From contig JAVHNS010000008.1 in the NCBI GenBank assembly GCA_036872755.1, positions 2,046,001 to 2,110,000 on the forward strand: a stretch of DNA of 64,000 bases, read 5' to 3'. Positions 11,334 through 22,530 of the stretch are shown here, in pieces. Source of the DNA: Orbilia blumenaviensis. Taxonomy: Eukaryota; Ascomycota; Orbiliomycetes; Orbiliales; Orbiliaceae. The position numbers were made by a program, and so were the translations under genes. The notes under the pieces were generated by a model, which saw only the letters and a program-made list of their open reading frames with translations, was not told where the DNA came from and searched no databases. Positions within the stretch are counted from its first letter, which is position 1, and every line of letters begins with the position of its first letter.

Positions 11334-12692
11334 ATGAGCTCAAAGGGTAGCCCGACATATAACGGCAGAACTTCATCCGCACGCCCTAGGAACAGCGATG
11401 TCAAAGTCATATTTGAACCAAATGACGAACATTCCCTGTCAGAATTATCCGCCCCTCCAGGGCCGACGGGACATGGCCCAGCCCCAGAATCCCCCCCAAC
11501 GACTCCTTTTACTATAATTCCAACTAGAAGGCTCAGGAAGAGAAATCAGGTACAGTCCTCACGAAGCACGAAGGCACGGTATAGTGTTACAAAAGCTGCT
11601 GCAAAGCTAAGGGATCTCGCCGATGGTCGAAAGTGCCGCCGAGATCGAAAGGAGATCATTCGACGACGAGGGGAGTCACATTCTTGGGCAGTCTCAACTG
11701 CAGATACACGCACGTGTTTCGTCGAAAGGGAACCCCAAATCCGCCCGGAATCCGAATCCGGGCCCTCTAATGCAAGCCTTGAACAGGAACGCATATCCCG
11801 GCTTGAGAAAGAAAATATCATTCTAGAAGAAGAAAATGAAACCCTTCGAATTCAGGTGGATGAACTATGTTCAAGGCTTGGTGATGGAGGATCTAACAAC
11901 CTGTTCACAACGATAGTCAAGGACGACGTATTCTTCGAAAACGGCTTTGCGAACCTAAACAAAATGATCCGTGATTTCGTTCGCGAATTCCTCCAGACAA
12001 GGTTCACGTCTCCATTCTCTCCGTCGAGGGTTCCAATCAAGATTAGAAATGTCTTGAACTCCGAGGGCACAGACTGGCAGAAATACCTCAAAGGTGGGAA
12101 AAACAAAAAGGTTCTTAGGGCGATTGCGCATAAGTATATATCCTTCTATCTGGTTGAAAACATCATTATGGACCCCGTCTTTCGCCATAGCCGTCGGCTG
12201 CGGGATGCATTTTCTACCATTGAAGCTTTATTCTTGGATGACCCCGGCCTTTGTAGCCGCTGGCGCAACAGGACAATCCAAGATCTTCGTTCGACACTTC
12301 CTGAGCCCCCGCTCGAAGGCTTTACTATCGACCTGAAGTCTCAAGAACTCTTTAAAGACACCAAAATGTTATGGATGAAAAGCCAGGAAAGCAAGGAAAT
12401 CGAACGCTTGAAGAAGATCACAAGTTACGCCCTAAAACTAGGGACCGAGCTTCACAAGCTTCCATATGAGATTCAGTACGGATTCTCACGGGACGAGTGG
12501 GATAGGATGCCCCGAGATATTGACACACACCCAGAGAAGGAGTTTTATCACATCAATGTTCATTCACGACATTCTAGCTTCCAGTTTATGACTGTATTTC
12601 CCGGCATTCGGAAGGTATCTAGACCGCTTGCAAAGGATGGCGAGGACTTTGGGATAGTGTACTTACCACTCCAGTTGTCAGCCTATGATTGA
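11334..12692 (+). CDS. Unrecognised 452-aa protein with a basic patch and coiled coil
   Basis: Single uninterrupted frame, ATG at 11334 to stop at 12690-12692. I do not recognise a family. Residues 1-70 are Ser/Pro-rich and probably disordered. Residues 70-120 are strongly basic (RRLRKRNQ..., GRKCRRDRKEIIRRRG). Residues 145-180 form a clear heptad coiled coil (ERISRLEKENIILEEENETL). From about 185 to 440 the protein is helical-looking and better ordered (FANLNKMIRDFVREF; HKYISFYLVENIIMDPVFRH). The order basic patch then Leu heptads resembles a bZIP layout, but the bZIP Asn-x7-Arg signature is missing and the spacing is wrong, so I do not call it a transcription factor. A nuclear or scaffold role is only a guess. 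No neighbour suggests a function. Confidence 0.65.
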   Translation: MSSKGSPTYNGRTSSARPRNSDVKVIFEPNDEHSLSELSAPPGPTGHGPAPESPPTTPFTIIPTRRLRKRNQVQSSRSTKARYSVTKAAAKLRDLADGRKCRRDRKEIIRRRGESHSWAVSTADTRTCFVEREPQIRPESESGPSNASLEQERISRLEKENIILEEENETLRIQVDELCSRLGDGGSNNLFTTIVKDDVFFENGFANLNKMIRDFVREFLQTRFTSPFSPSRVPIKIRNVLNSEGTDWQKYLKGGKNKKVLRAIAHKYISFYLVENIIMDPVFRHSRRLRDAFSTIEALFLDDPGLCSRWRNRTIQDLRSTLPEPPLEGFTIDLKSQELFKDTKMLWMKSQESKEIERLKKITSYALKLGTELHKLPYEIQYGFSRDEWDRMPRDIDTHPEKEFYHINVHSRHSSFQFMTVFPGIRKVSRPLAKDGEDFGIVYLPLQLSAYD

Positions 12693-13020
12693 GAAAAGAC
12701 ATATATACTTACATAGCTTCTGGTGTTTAACTTTCTTCTTCTTTTTAAGCCTAACTTTGTGTGTGGTATACAAAATCAAGTATGGCTAATATTTGAGAAG
12801 AGTTTGAATTTGCAGTAGTGCTAGCCTGCGGTCTGTGAAGAATTCAATGCGCTAGTTATTGTCCATACCCCTAAAGATTCTGTATAAACGACGAGAATTT
12901 CAATATTTTACAACGAGAAAATGTATTACAAGGGCTAGAGCGCGCGAGTGATGTACTAAAAGGAAGGGAGAGAGGGGGGGCTGCAACACCTATCCTAACA
13001 GAGACGTCGATGTTTAACAA
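12693..13020. other. Short convergent spacer
   Basis: 328 bp between the stop codons of the 452-aa gene and the TRF4-like gene, which face each other. No further feature is seen. Confidence 0.6.
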
Positions 13021-16000
13021 TTAGGCAGCCTGTTTCCCTTTTTTCTTGCCCTTCTTATCCTTCCTATCCTTTTTCTTGCTACCCGATGTGGGGGGCTTTG
13101 CTGAAGCGTTGGTCTGATTCGTTCGGCTCTTAACCTTTGCTGCTCGCCTTTGCTTCTTCAAAGTCTTCTGTAGGACTTTCGATTTCGATGAGTCTGCACC
13201 GATACCGTTACCCTTAGATACTAAGGCATTGCTCCAGGATGGCACTGGGAGAGGGGTTTCTTCCCCATCGACCGACACCACCGCACCTAGCCTCTTAAGC
13301 TCATCGGGTGTCCCCAAATTACGATTCAAGAAAACCTGTTGCATGAGTCTCCTTTGCTGGATTATCGGGGTATAGTCAAAGCTTCCTAACATAGGGGCGA
13401 GAACACTCTCATGTTTCCGAAGATCAAATGGCATATCATGCAAATCATTCATCCTTTGGCTGAGCCTTTGATAGGTTTGATGGAAGTGCCTCTGGATATC
13501 GAGGATTCTATACGTTGCTTTTGAGATATTGTTCGATGGGTCATTAGGATCTTCAATGGCTAGGAGGTGGGGTTTACCCGGGTTGTGAAATTCACGTCTT
13601 TTTGTTTTTTTGAAGTACCCTGGTTCTCGGACCCTGATTCCCGTTGTCTCAGTGTTGAACTTAGACCCATAGAGGTCTAAAAATTCCATGAGAGCACGAC
13701 CCAGTGCAACATTTTCTTCACCGTCCCAGTTTCCAGAGGAGGCCTCCGGCATAAGCTGCAGCATGCTAACGATCATGCATATCAAGGAAAACGAGCCAAG
13801 ACCGCCGTTGAAAGGCTCGTTGATTCCTTTGATGGCCAAAAATTGTTTCAACAACAATGCTAACTTGGGCATCTCTGGATAAACCTCCCTCCACTGGTTA
13901 AAAGTACGGATCGCGATCAAGCCGCTAGGATTTTCAAACGAAATATCGACACTCAAGCCGGTTAGCCGGTCTTTGTATTTGATAATCGGTACCTTGGCTG
14001 AAAGGATTGGCACAAGTGATCCCGGCTGTGGGATATCAGAATTTCGCAAGATCCTAGCAAGCTTTCTGATCTCAGGCACGGAATCATACTTAGGCCTTGA
14101 CGTTTCTAGATACTGCCGGGAAAGTAGAACAATATCCATATCCGAAGTCGGGAGATATATCTCAGCGGCAAATGACCCAAATGCCTGGATATCGGCGTCT
14201 TCGAAACGAGACTGGATTAGTTCCCTGAGTCGTCGTACAAGGTCGTGTCGAACAATATGCTCGTATTGTTGCGGTTTGATATAATCATGGAAGTCAATGA
14301 TTTCTTTGTGTAGCCTGGAGTAAATATGTCTCATAAGCACAGGCCAGATCCAAGGTGGAATAAGTCGCATGAAACTTACCAGACAGATGTGTAAAGGCTA
14401 TTTGAATGATCCGTAGGCCCCCTTGGTCGAAGCCAAGGAAACTGTTCGAGGGTGATGGGTTGTGGTTGCGGGTCCATTTCAGAGAAAGATCGCTTTCTGT
14501 TAGTACTGAGCCCAAGTCCAGGCGGCGGGCCTCCAAGACCAGGGGGTGGAGGAAGCGGGGTGGATAAAGCGGTTGTACCAGGAGCAACTCCTCGATCGAT
14601 AGAATGTGATGTAGGTCTTGAATCATAACTCCTAGTGTTCCCAGCTCGTGGCCCTGTAGGTATATTGCTTTCAAGCACAGCACCTCGAATTTCATCATCA
14701 AGCCCTGATAAGGAGATAAAATCACCGGCTTCAGCTGTGTTATCTCTCCGATTCCCAAGCAGATCCTTTTTCGCTTGTCGAATCATGGAAATAACATCTA
14801 GCTTTTTCCCGGACTTGTTATCATTAGCATCATCAGTCAGCACCCTTCCAGTCTCAGCTTCACTATTTTCCAGGGTTCTCCCAGATTCAATTGGTGCTGA
14901 ATCTTGATTATCTTCTGGAACCGCCGAGGGTAGGAGAATGGCCTTGTCTGCAATTGAAGAGTCGCTCTGGCTATCAAGGTCCATTTCGGTTTCACCCTCA
15001 TCCATTCTCTGACGCTTTGCGGCGACCATAGCTGGATACTGCTCCGGAGTTGCAGCCCTTCCTACGTGCAGAATTGGGCGCTCGTGAGCAGGGGTTGGAA
15101 CCCAGGCAGGCCGTTCACGGTCGTGGTCATGGTGGCGGCGTGAAGCGTCACTATGGAATCCCCTTCTGTCACCAAATCGCCGGTCATTATCTCGGGATCT
15201 GCGGTCACGGAAACCGGATTCTGTTTGAGGGAAATGCATCCCTCGGCTATCCGAATGGAAGTTAAAAACATCTTCGTCGCGACGAGTTCTACCCGCCCCA
15301 CGATCCCTTCCAAACTGATAGGTCTCTTGACTACGCGGGCCAGATGGCGGTTGGAAACGTGGGCCAGAAGGTGGATGTGAAGGTGAGTTATCTTGATCTC
15401 TAGAACCATCGCCTAGTCTACGGTCATTGGTACCGTTAAAACCTGGCCTATCGGCACGACTGGGCGGGGCAATTCCACCTTCGGTCTCGGAAACCATCAA
15501 TGAAGAGCGCCTTGAACCAGGACCGTTCGAAAATTCCTTTACAACTGCATCCAGCTCAAAAGACGACTGTTCATCACCTTTCACGGAGCCTGTTGACGAC
15601 TTGGGAGTGTATCCATCGTCAGAACCCGTAACATCCACACCCAAATATTTCTCGGTCACAAATCCATCTGAATGACCTGGTTGGGGTGAACCACTGTCGA
15701 GCTCGCCGCTTTCACTCCCATTTTCTAACCCTTCATCAGACGCAGAGCCCATCATCTGTTCTTCTCCTTCGCCTTCCCCTTCGCCGTCGCCTTTCTTAGA
15801 AGCAATTCGACGTTCCCGTCTACCAAGCCGCCTCCGTTCTCGATGTTTGAGTTTCCTCGCGGTTTCACGTGCTATACGGGCCGCAGTTTTGGCCTTCTTA
15901 GGTTTGGGGGGGAGGGAGGTAGTCGGCGCCAACGCTGTTGTTGGAGGAGGGGACTGCGAGGCAGGCCTGGTATTTAACGGGTTTTCGGGAGGTGGAGGTG

Positions 16001-16349
16001 ATTTCCAGGACGTGTTCCGCGGTTGCAAAGGTAGTATAGGGAGGACCTGGGGTGTTAGTGGGAGCAGCTGAGATTGATACAACGATGCAGTTAGTGAATT
16101 TGATGTGATTGGCGAACTGGGAATGGGATATGTCGGTGTGAGGTGAGGGATAGAGGAGGATGATGAGGGTGGCGGCTGAGAATCCTGATGATAAAGGGGA
16201 TGGTATTGACTGGCAATATACGCTAGGTACCCGGAAGAGTTGTCGTTCGGGTACGAGTATTGAGGAGTATGGTGAGGAGGATGAGGAGGAGGAGGAGGAA
16301 GAGGCGCGCCGTAGGGATGATGGAATGGAGGTGATTGGTTGTTTTCCAT
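13021..16349 (-). CDS. TRF4: Non-canonical poly(A) polymerase, Trf4/Cid14 type (TRAMP complex)
   Basis: Two exons, 16349-14380 and 14314-13021, joined TG|G to give VWLHKEIIDF; 1087 aa. Trf4-type enzymes add short A tails to aberrant nuclear RNAs and feed them to the exosome with an Air zinc-knuckle partner and Mtr4. The nucleotidyltransferase core starts near residue 657. The metal-binding pattern is present: AFGSFAAEIYLPTSDMDIV (Gly-Ser near 703, Asp 715 and 717) and a third acidic site in LSVDISFENPSG. The PAP-associated domain follows (LLLKQFLAIKGINEPFNGGLGSFS). The tail is Lys-rich. The first 650 residues are low-complexity: Pro/Ser-rich, then Arg/Asp-rich. The frame is open further upstream but has no ATG before 16349 (MENNQSP), which is chosen as start. 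The N-terminus is much longer than in yeast, as is common in filamentous fungi. Confidence 0.93.
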
Positions 16350-17057
16350 CAGACGCCGTGCAGAAAGCGTGTACGACTGTGAGGGTTGTGTGGGACCAGG
16401 GCCTGCTAGCAGCCTGGCTCTGGGAACGATGCCAGTAATCTGGACCACTCCGGCTCGTCTTGACAGTGCGTAAAGCTGTCGCGAAGCAGCCACATTTGAG
16501 ACCAGACGGTGGCGACGTCCGAGGAAGGGGAGGTAGCGAGTAGAAGGAATGGTGAAGACGGTGAGAGTGCCTCTGGTTTGGAGAGGACTAGCCGATTCAG
16601 AGCATCAATCAGCTGTGCTAGATCAAGATCGAGAGTCGACCTGGGCAGATTCAAATCTAGGGATCTCGGTGGCAATTGATCTGTTGTACTTGTCGAAGTA
16701 CCGCTGCCTACCTCTTAGGATATATTGTATCTGAGGCCAACTGCAAGAACAAGCAAATGGTAGTGGGTGAGAACAATGAAGATGCCGTGATATCAAGTTT
16801 TACAACTGCAGGTGGATGTGTTCTGCTACAAAATTTTGAGTCGTCTTTGATAATTTTGCGCCCACCAAAAACGGCAATATTGGTAACGGCAAACGCTTAT
16901 ACAACGCAAAACCTCGAACATTATCCAACACAACAATATACAGCATAGTGAATGAGCAGTTCCCATGTACAAAAATCTATTCTATGGCGGAGACCAGGCT
17001 TGGGATATCAATTGGAAATCATCGTTGATATACACTATCAGTATATAGACGCTCAAA
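16350..17057. other. TRF4 promoter / acid phosphatase 3' flank
   Basis: 708 bp between the TRF4-like start and the acid phosphatase stop, both on the minus strand. It contains a protein-like but ATG-less minus-strand frame (16406-16715), listed under findings. The remainder shows nothing recognisable. Confidence 0.5.
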
Positions 17058-19445
17058 TTATTCGGCTATCTGCACCGGGGGGATAACGTCTTTATTTTCT
17101 CCAACCAAAGGTTGACATTCCGTTTTCCAGTCCTGTGGACTGATCTTGTCAACCACCTCCTTGAAGGCTTCCTATAGCGTTAAAAATCGCTCTTATTAGT
17201 AACTATAACTCTAACTCCCTATTTCTCGTGCCTCCATCTTTTCCAAATCTCCTATCTTCCTCGTTTTTCATTTTTAGGAGAAGGGGTGGTAGGGACATCG
17301 ATAGCCTTACCAATGTACAAAATTGCGTATTCCCCTCAAGATGTCTTCCTGCAGCCTTACAATAGCGGACCTGGACTGGTGTGTCGTTGTACCTCAGCCT
17401 AACGTACCACCCTTTTAGCAAATTTGGATCAATACCCGTCGATTTGAGACCAAACTTCTGCAGCCAGGAGGTTAAGATGGAAGGCTGGCCTTGTTGCTGC
17501 TTATCGGCTGAGGAGAACAGTTCAATAGCAATCGAAGAGGTATATGGCGGCCATCTCCAGTTGAAGGCACCTAAGGAAGCGAGTACACCAGCCACAGTAG
17601 TATCTAAATTTTGCATTTATTAGAAGGTACATCCCTTTGAACAATGCTGGATAACTTCGAAATATATATCGCTCTCACCGTGACAGCCCATCAAGGCTAG
17701 TTTGATAGGTAATTCTTTGCTACCATTCTGGCCATAAAGAGACTTCTCCAACATGCGATCTCGGACGTCTCCTAATAAGCTTCCAACACCAAGTCTTCGT
17801 ACCTCAAGGGATTTTTCATATCCAAGAAACCTGTTTTAAGGAAATGATTGTTATTATTTAGCCGAGACTTTGCAAGTATTCATCTATCACCCTTCTCTTT
17901 CTTTTTTTCCGAAAGAACGTACCATTCTTCGACGATGGCTGCTTCTGCCTGTTCTTATTGTAAGCTAATAATCTATTTATTCAATTGAAAGTGAGCTCAC
18001 CTTCTTCCAAAGTTCCTGATCGTAGAATTCCGAGGGAAGTTTAGTCAAGGGGCCATGTGCATGTGTGCTGGCGACGGTATCCAGCTGACCAAAGTTAGTT
18101 GAAACATTCGGATACAAATTTTGATAGCAGAAGAGCATACAATGCCCGATAGTCTAGGAGTTCCGTCAATTTTGACAACCCCACCAGCTACATATTTACC
18201 GATTCTAGAGGTGACATATTTCAACTCCTCGGAATCATTCCACTTCTGGGCAGCTATAATAAAAGTGTTACTAAAGCACAAGAAATATTATGGTTATATG
18301 TTAAAGAAAATATTATACCTGCAAGCCCAAATGCATTTTGGAGCTGCCGATACCGTCTGCACACTGTCTCGTTGGGCATTAAATTCTCATCTGCAACATT
18401 GCGAATCCAGATTTGAGGCGTGCCTGCTGCAGCTGATATGGTGGATGGGGGGAACAAGCCAGTATAGACCTGATGAAGTGACTCCCCAGCACGTGGAACC
18501 GGCGTGGCCCTAAATACGAGAATTCAGTTACCCAGCGTTGTTGGGAGTCTTGTCTTGACACACACCTCAAATAGATATCACTGAGGCCATTAAGTTCCTT
18601 TGGAAGGAATCCCAGTTGGTCGACATAGAGATGTCGCAGTCTTTGCCCTAGAGCTAATGTGGTTTCCCGGCCTTTTCTCTCCCTCTATCAGTATTATCAA
18701 GCAGCGTAGGCACGCACTGGCGTCCTTTATAGGGCTCTACCTCTATCTGTCAATTCCCCAGCTAGACTAGACACCATTTAGAATATAAACCAAATATCGA
18801 CAAAGGAGATCCGCCCAGCATACCAAAAACTATCTGCTTCTCCCCCTGGTCCAAGAATGGATTTAGGATGGCCTATCTGGCCGTATGTCTCAAGTTTTCT
18901 TTCATATGGCAAATGCGACCAGGCGCCGTTTTTGTCCTGGAATGCAGCTCGAAAGTGACGGGCCGCATTACAGTACGGCCAATCTATTATCATTAGCACA
19001 GGCCTTTAACACTCAATTTGGATATCGACCGAGAATACATACAGACTGGCAAACCAGTTTCTTGGAAGCGAGAGCTGACCTAACGAAAGTAAGCACATGT
19101 ATTATACCAAAATGTGGGTAATTCTATCACCCGGAGTTAGTCGTACAGGCGTTCGCTCCCCGTGCCGAAATATTACTTGCACCTGTTCTAGCACCAAGTT
19201 TAAGGGGTAAAGCTCTTTCAGTTGTTCTGGCGTGTACGGTGGTATAGGCTATAGGAGATCGAATCCATGAATATTAGTCGCAAAACCAGCATAGTCGGTT
19301 ATTCAGTTAGCTAGAAATGTTGGGTTTTGGCCGCGGCATGGATAGATCCGGTGGAGTGAAGCCCCTTCAACTTCCAATATTGCATTGTTGGGCCATTCAA
19401 ATGACAAACTCGTATAAGGTATGAGCATACCTGTAGTGTCGTCAT
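17058..19445 (-). CDS. Histidine acid phosphatase, cytosolic type, 13 exons
   Basis: Exons: 19445-19431, 19248-19147, 19079-19043, 18983-18824, 18766-18741, 18671-18566, 18509-18319, 18253-18141, 18084-18001, 17948-17923, 17830-17679, 17603-17311 and 17171-17058; 472 aa, all junctions in frame. The histidine acid phosphatase (branch 2) family removes phosphate through a phospho-histidine. The nucleophile motif RHGERTP is at residues 33-39 (His34) and the proton-donor pair HD at 337-338 (MGCHDTTVAG). The conserved RATPVPRAGESL segment and a Cys-bearing C-terminus (NTQFCTL; KTEC) are present. No signal peptide is seen (MTTLQPIPPY), so it is probably intracellular, unlike secreted phytases. Three exons are very small (15, 26 and 26 nt). 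The substrate cannot be told from sequence. The intron density is far above most neighbours. Confidence 0.92.
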
Positions 19446-20235
19446 TTTCTCGAACCTCTTAGTAGGCGCCTACGCAAATTACACAGCGGGAAGTATCAGG
19501 GTATGGGACAAAGAGCTCGAGAGAACCTGGTAGATTCGGTTTGAGGGAGTATGAAGGTGAGAGGTAGATAACCTTGTTCCAGCGCTGTGGAAAGCAATAA
19601 CTCCTGAACCGCCAGCCTGCTAGCAGTCCCAGTACAGTCCAGCCGGGACTTTGCAGGCCGAGCTTATTGCTGAGCGCATCATCATTGATTGCTGGAGCTC
19701 CATAGGCAGTGGGAGCCAACGGTCACTGAGCTAAGCTTAGTCGCAAATAATATTAATAACTAGCCGGCCGAGTAACCTTACTGATAGCTCCACTGCATTG
19801 GCATCCAGCGCCCTAGTTAGCACTAGTACCAATATTCGCCGTTTGGTGCCAGCTACCTTCTTGTGCTTGGCCTGGCCGAACCATGTGCCGGACCTCGGGC
19901 ATGCAGCTGTGCAGGCTGCCGGTTGGGGGGTAGGTCTTGGCATGCGGCCCAAGAAAAAATTGGGTGCACCACACCAAGACTCGACTCTATTACCTCCACT
20001 AGCCACCTGGGACCGAGACTAACTAGCCACTATGCACTAGTACCCCAATATACCCAATTTTCTATAGAATTAATTCATTAAATCCAAACAATCGACACAT
20101 ATTGCCATTGACAACGGCAGCAACAGCAACAACATCGGTTGATTTCGGCATTAGATACCTACCTCCTCACCCGTTTCCTAGCTGCTGCCTATCACCCGCC
20201 TATCACCTCGGCATCTGGGTCACGCTAGTGTTTTC
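19446..20235. other. Divergent promoter region
   Basis: Separates the acid phosphatase (leftward) from the PPR gene (rightward). It holds only short chance frames on both strands and no recognisable element. Confidence 0.5.
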
Positions 20236-22530
20236 ATGCAACGACTGGTCTATGTTTGCGCCAGCTGTCGACGGTCAACAGCTACTCGAGCTCTCACCCT
20301 CTCGAGAACGACCACCAGATCCGTTCAGACAGCAGATATCAACAATGCCATCCTAAGGGAGCCAAGGTCCTTTTCACCCAACAAAAACCTAGCTTCGCTC
20401 AAACCGAAGATCAAGAAAAGAAGAAATGTCCCCCAGAGGTATCTAGACTCTGCCACGGCTCGTGGTCCATCCTTCTATAACGAAAACACCGGGGACGGCG
20501 TCCGTCATGATGTAGACGAACTATCAAACAAGTTGGCTAGAGACCCGCAGCTTGTTCGCGATGTGTACCGGAGTTTCGAAAGTCTATTAAGCAAATACAA
20601 TGTTCCACACTCAGTCGCCATCAGAGTGATGCTTTTAAAGCATCACTTCCCCCAGCAATTAATAGGCGCCTTAATTGATCACCATCGGAAGCTTGAAGGT
20701 CTTCCCTCCCTCGCCGAAGCCCTTCGGATGCTGGTGTCGAATGGGATCAATGATGACAAGCTCTGGGCTGAGGTGATGTTTGAATACATTCGGACAGAGT
20801 TTTATGATGATGCAGTGGATTTATGGAATTATCGCCTGGAGTGCCAGAAGGACAGCCCTTTGACTTTTGGAAGCGGAGCACCGAAGAAGAAACCTTTCAG
20901 ACCCCCCTCCGACTCCCAACCGCCTGGTGCCACGAGCGCTGAGACTGCCTCTGAGTCAGAATCGCCGCTGGGTGACTGGCCGAATATTTCACAATCGCCG
21001 CCTGTCCCAGCCCACTGCTACCCTGCGGTAGCAGCGTTAACAGCTTTTATATATAGCCGAAGATTAATGATGACTACCACAAACTTCACAGACCTCATGC
21101 ACTTTCTAGCTCCAAATGGGGAAAACGTCTCTGCTCTGTTGCCCTCCAACACAGAGGCTGGAAGCATTCTTATGGAATATGCCATAGATACTCAGATTAT
21201 CGAGTCAACCATGGCAGCCCTACAAGAATTTCGACCATATTCCGGCCAAAAGCTTGCCCGCTTTGCACCGATCTTTGACAGACTGTTTATCGCAGCCGCA
21301 GCTCACGACCTCAAAGAAGTTAGCAACATATACGAGGAAGCAAGGCGTGAAATCCCGGAACCGAAAGGGAGGAACTACTTTATCAACTTCATCAATGCGT
21401 TCATGCAATGTGGTAGTAGAGAAAACGGCGATCTTGTTTGGAGAGAAATGCTGAACGCTGGGGCTATTCCAACTGCAAAAGCCTGGAGTTCCTGGTTGGA
21501 AGGATGTGCTAAAGCTAAAGATATCAAACTATTCCAGCAAAGTTGGGACAGGATGTTATCCGAAGGCATAGTCCCTGATACGGTCTGCTGGACAATCCGA
21601 ATGCAAATGCTCTTCCTTCTTAACCAGCCCGAGTCAGCAAAACTGTGTCTGCAATATATGGTTGACAGTCAAGTTGCGATTACGACCGTAACCGTCAATG
21701 TTGCGGTTCAAGGATTGATACAAGCGGGGCTGCATAAAGACGCATTCGGTTTAATTCAGTGGGGCACAAACAACGGGGTCCAGCTCGACACCGCTACTTA
21801 TAATCTTGTCCTGGATTCCCGGTCAAAGTTGGGCGAGTTGGAAGGGGTGCTAGAGACTTTAAGCAGTATGCACAAAAACCGTGTGCCTGCCGATATCATC
21901 ACATATGGTGTTATTCTGCGTGGTTTATACAACCACAGTCCCACACCACCAGACACAGGGTTTCTCCGGACAATTTTAGATGAGATGAAAACAGCCGGAA
22001 TTAGTACGAATCTTCAGTTTTACAATACCGTCATCTTCGCCATGTTGAACCGGTTTGGAGACTTGAAGGGGGCGAAATATGTCCTCTCTCTCATGCCTAA
22101 CGATGCTTGGAGATCATCCGCAGTGACTTCTGCTATTTTTATCAATCACTATGCTCGAATGAAGGATATGAATGCTATTGAGGAGGTCTGGAAGACGATG
22201 AGACGCAACAATGTCGCCCCGGATGAGGTTGTTTATAGCTCGACCGTCATGGCGTACGCTAGCGTCGGAATGAAGCCCAAGATGCTGGAATACCTCGATG
22301 AGATGGAAAGAATGAGAAAGCGAGTCAGCCTCCCGACGTATATTTGGGTCTTGAAGAGCCTCATGGCCTCACAGGATTACGAAATCGCAGGGGATATCTT
22401 GGCTGGAATGAAGATGAAGGGGATTGATGTGCTTGCTAACAGGGAATTGAAGCATATTGTAAGAAACCTAAAGGAGATAGTAACGATGGCGCAGCGAGAC
22501 GCGTACCGGAAGGGCACTTTCAGGCATTAG
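20236..22530 (+). CDS. Mitochondrial pentatricopeptide repeat (PPR) protein
   Basis: Intronless, 764 aa. PPR proteins bind organellar RNA base by base and act in maturation, stability or translation of mitochondrial transcripts. The N-terminus is a good mitochondrial presequence: MQRLVYVCASCRRSTATRALTL, rich in Arg and hydroxyl residues with no acid. Tandem helical repeats of about 35 residues run from roughly 375 to 750, with typical endings such as MLSEGIVPDTVCWTIRM, NGVQLDTATYNLVLDS, HKNRVPADIITYGVILRG and MRRNNVAPDEVVYSSTVM. A Pro/Ser-rich linker lies near residues 215-260. The repeat code might predict a target, but fungal PPR orthology (Pet309/CYA-5, CIA84 and others) cannot be settled by eye, so no symbol is given. 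Confidence 0.9.
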   Translation: MQRLVYVCASCRRSTATRALTLSRTTTRSVQTADINNAILREPRSFSPNKNLASLKPKIKKRRNVPQRYLDSATARGPSFYNENTGDGVRHDVDELSNKLARDPQLVRDVYRSFESLLSKYNVPHSVAIRVMLLKHHFPQQLIGALIDHHRKLEGLPSLAEALRMLVSNGINDDKLWAEVMFEYIRTEFYDDAVDLWNYRLECQKDSPLTFGSGAPKKKPFRPPSDSQPPGATSAETASESESPLGDWPNISQSPPVPAHCYPAVAALTAFIYSRRLMMTTTNFTDLMHFLAPNGENVSALLPSNTEAGSILMEYAIDTQIIESTMAALQEFRPYSGQKLARFAPIFDRLFIAAAAHDLKEVSNIYEEARREIPEPKGRNYFINFINAFMQCGSRENGDLVWREMLNAGAIPTAKAWSSWLEGCAKAKDIKLFQQSWDRMLSEGIVPDTVCWTIRMQMLFLLNQPESAKLCLQYMVDSQVAITTVTVNVAVQGLIQAGLHKDAFGLIQWGTNNGVQLDTATYNLVLDSRSKLGELEGVLETLSSMHKNRVPADIITYGVILRGLYNHSPTPPDTGFLRTILDEMKTAGISTNLQFYNTVIFAMLNRFGDLKGAKYVLSLMPNDAWRSSAVTSAIFINHYARMKDMNAIEEVWKTMRRNNVAPDEVVYSSTVMAYASVGMKPKMLEYLDEMERMRKRVSLPTYIWVLKSLMASQDYEIAGDILAGMKMKGIDVLANRELKHIVRNLKEIVTMAQRDAYRKGTFRH

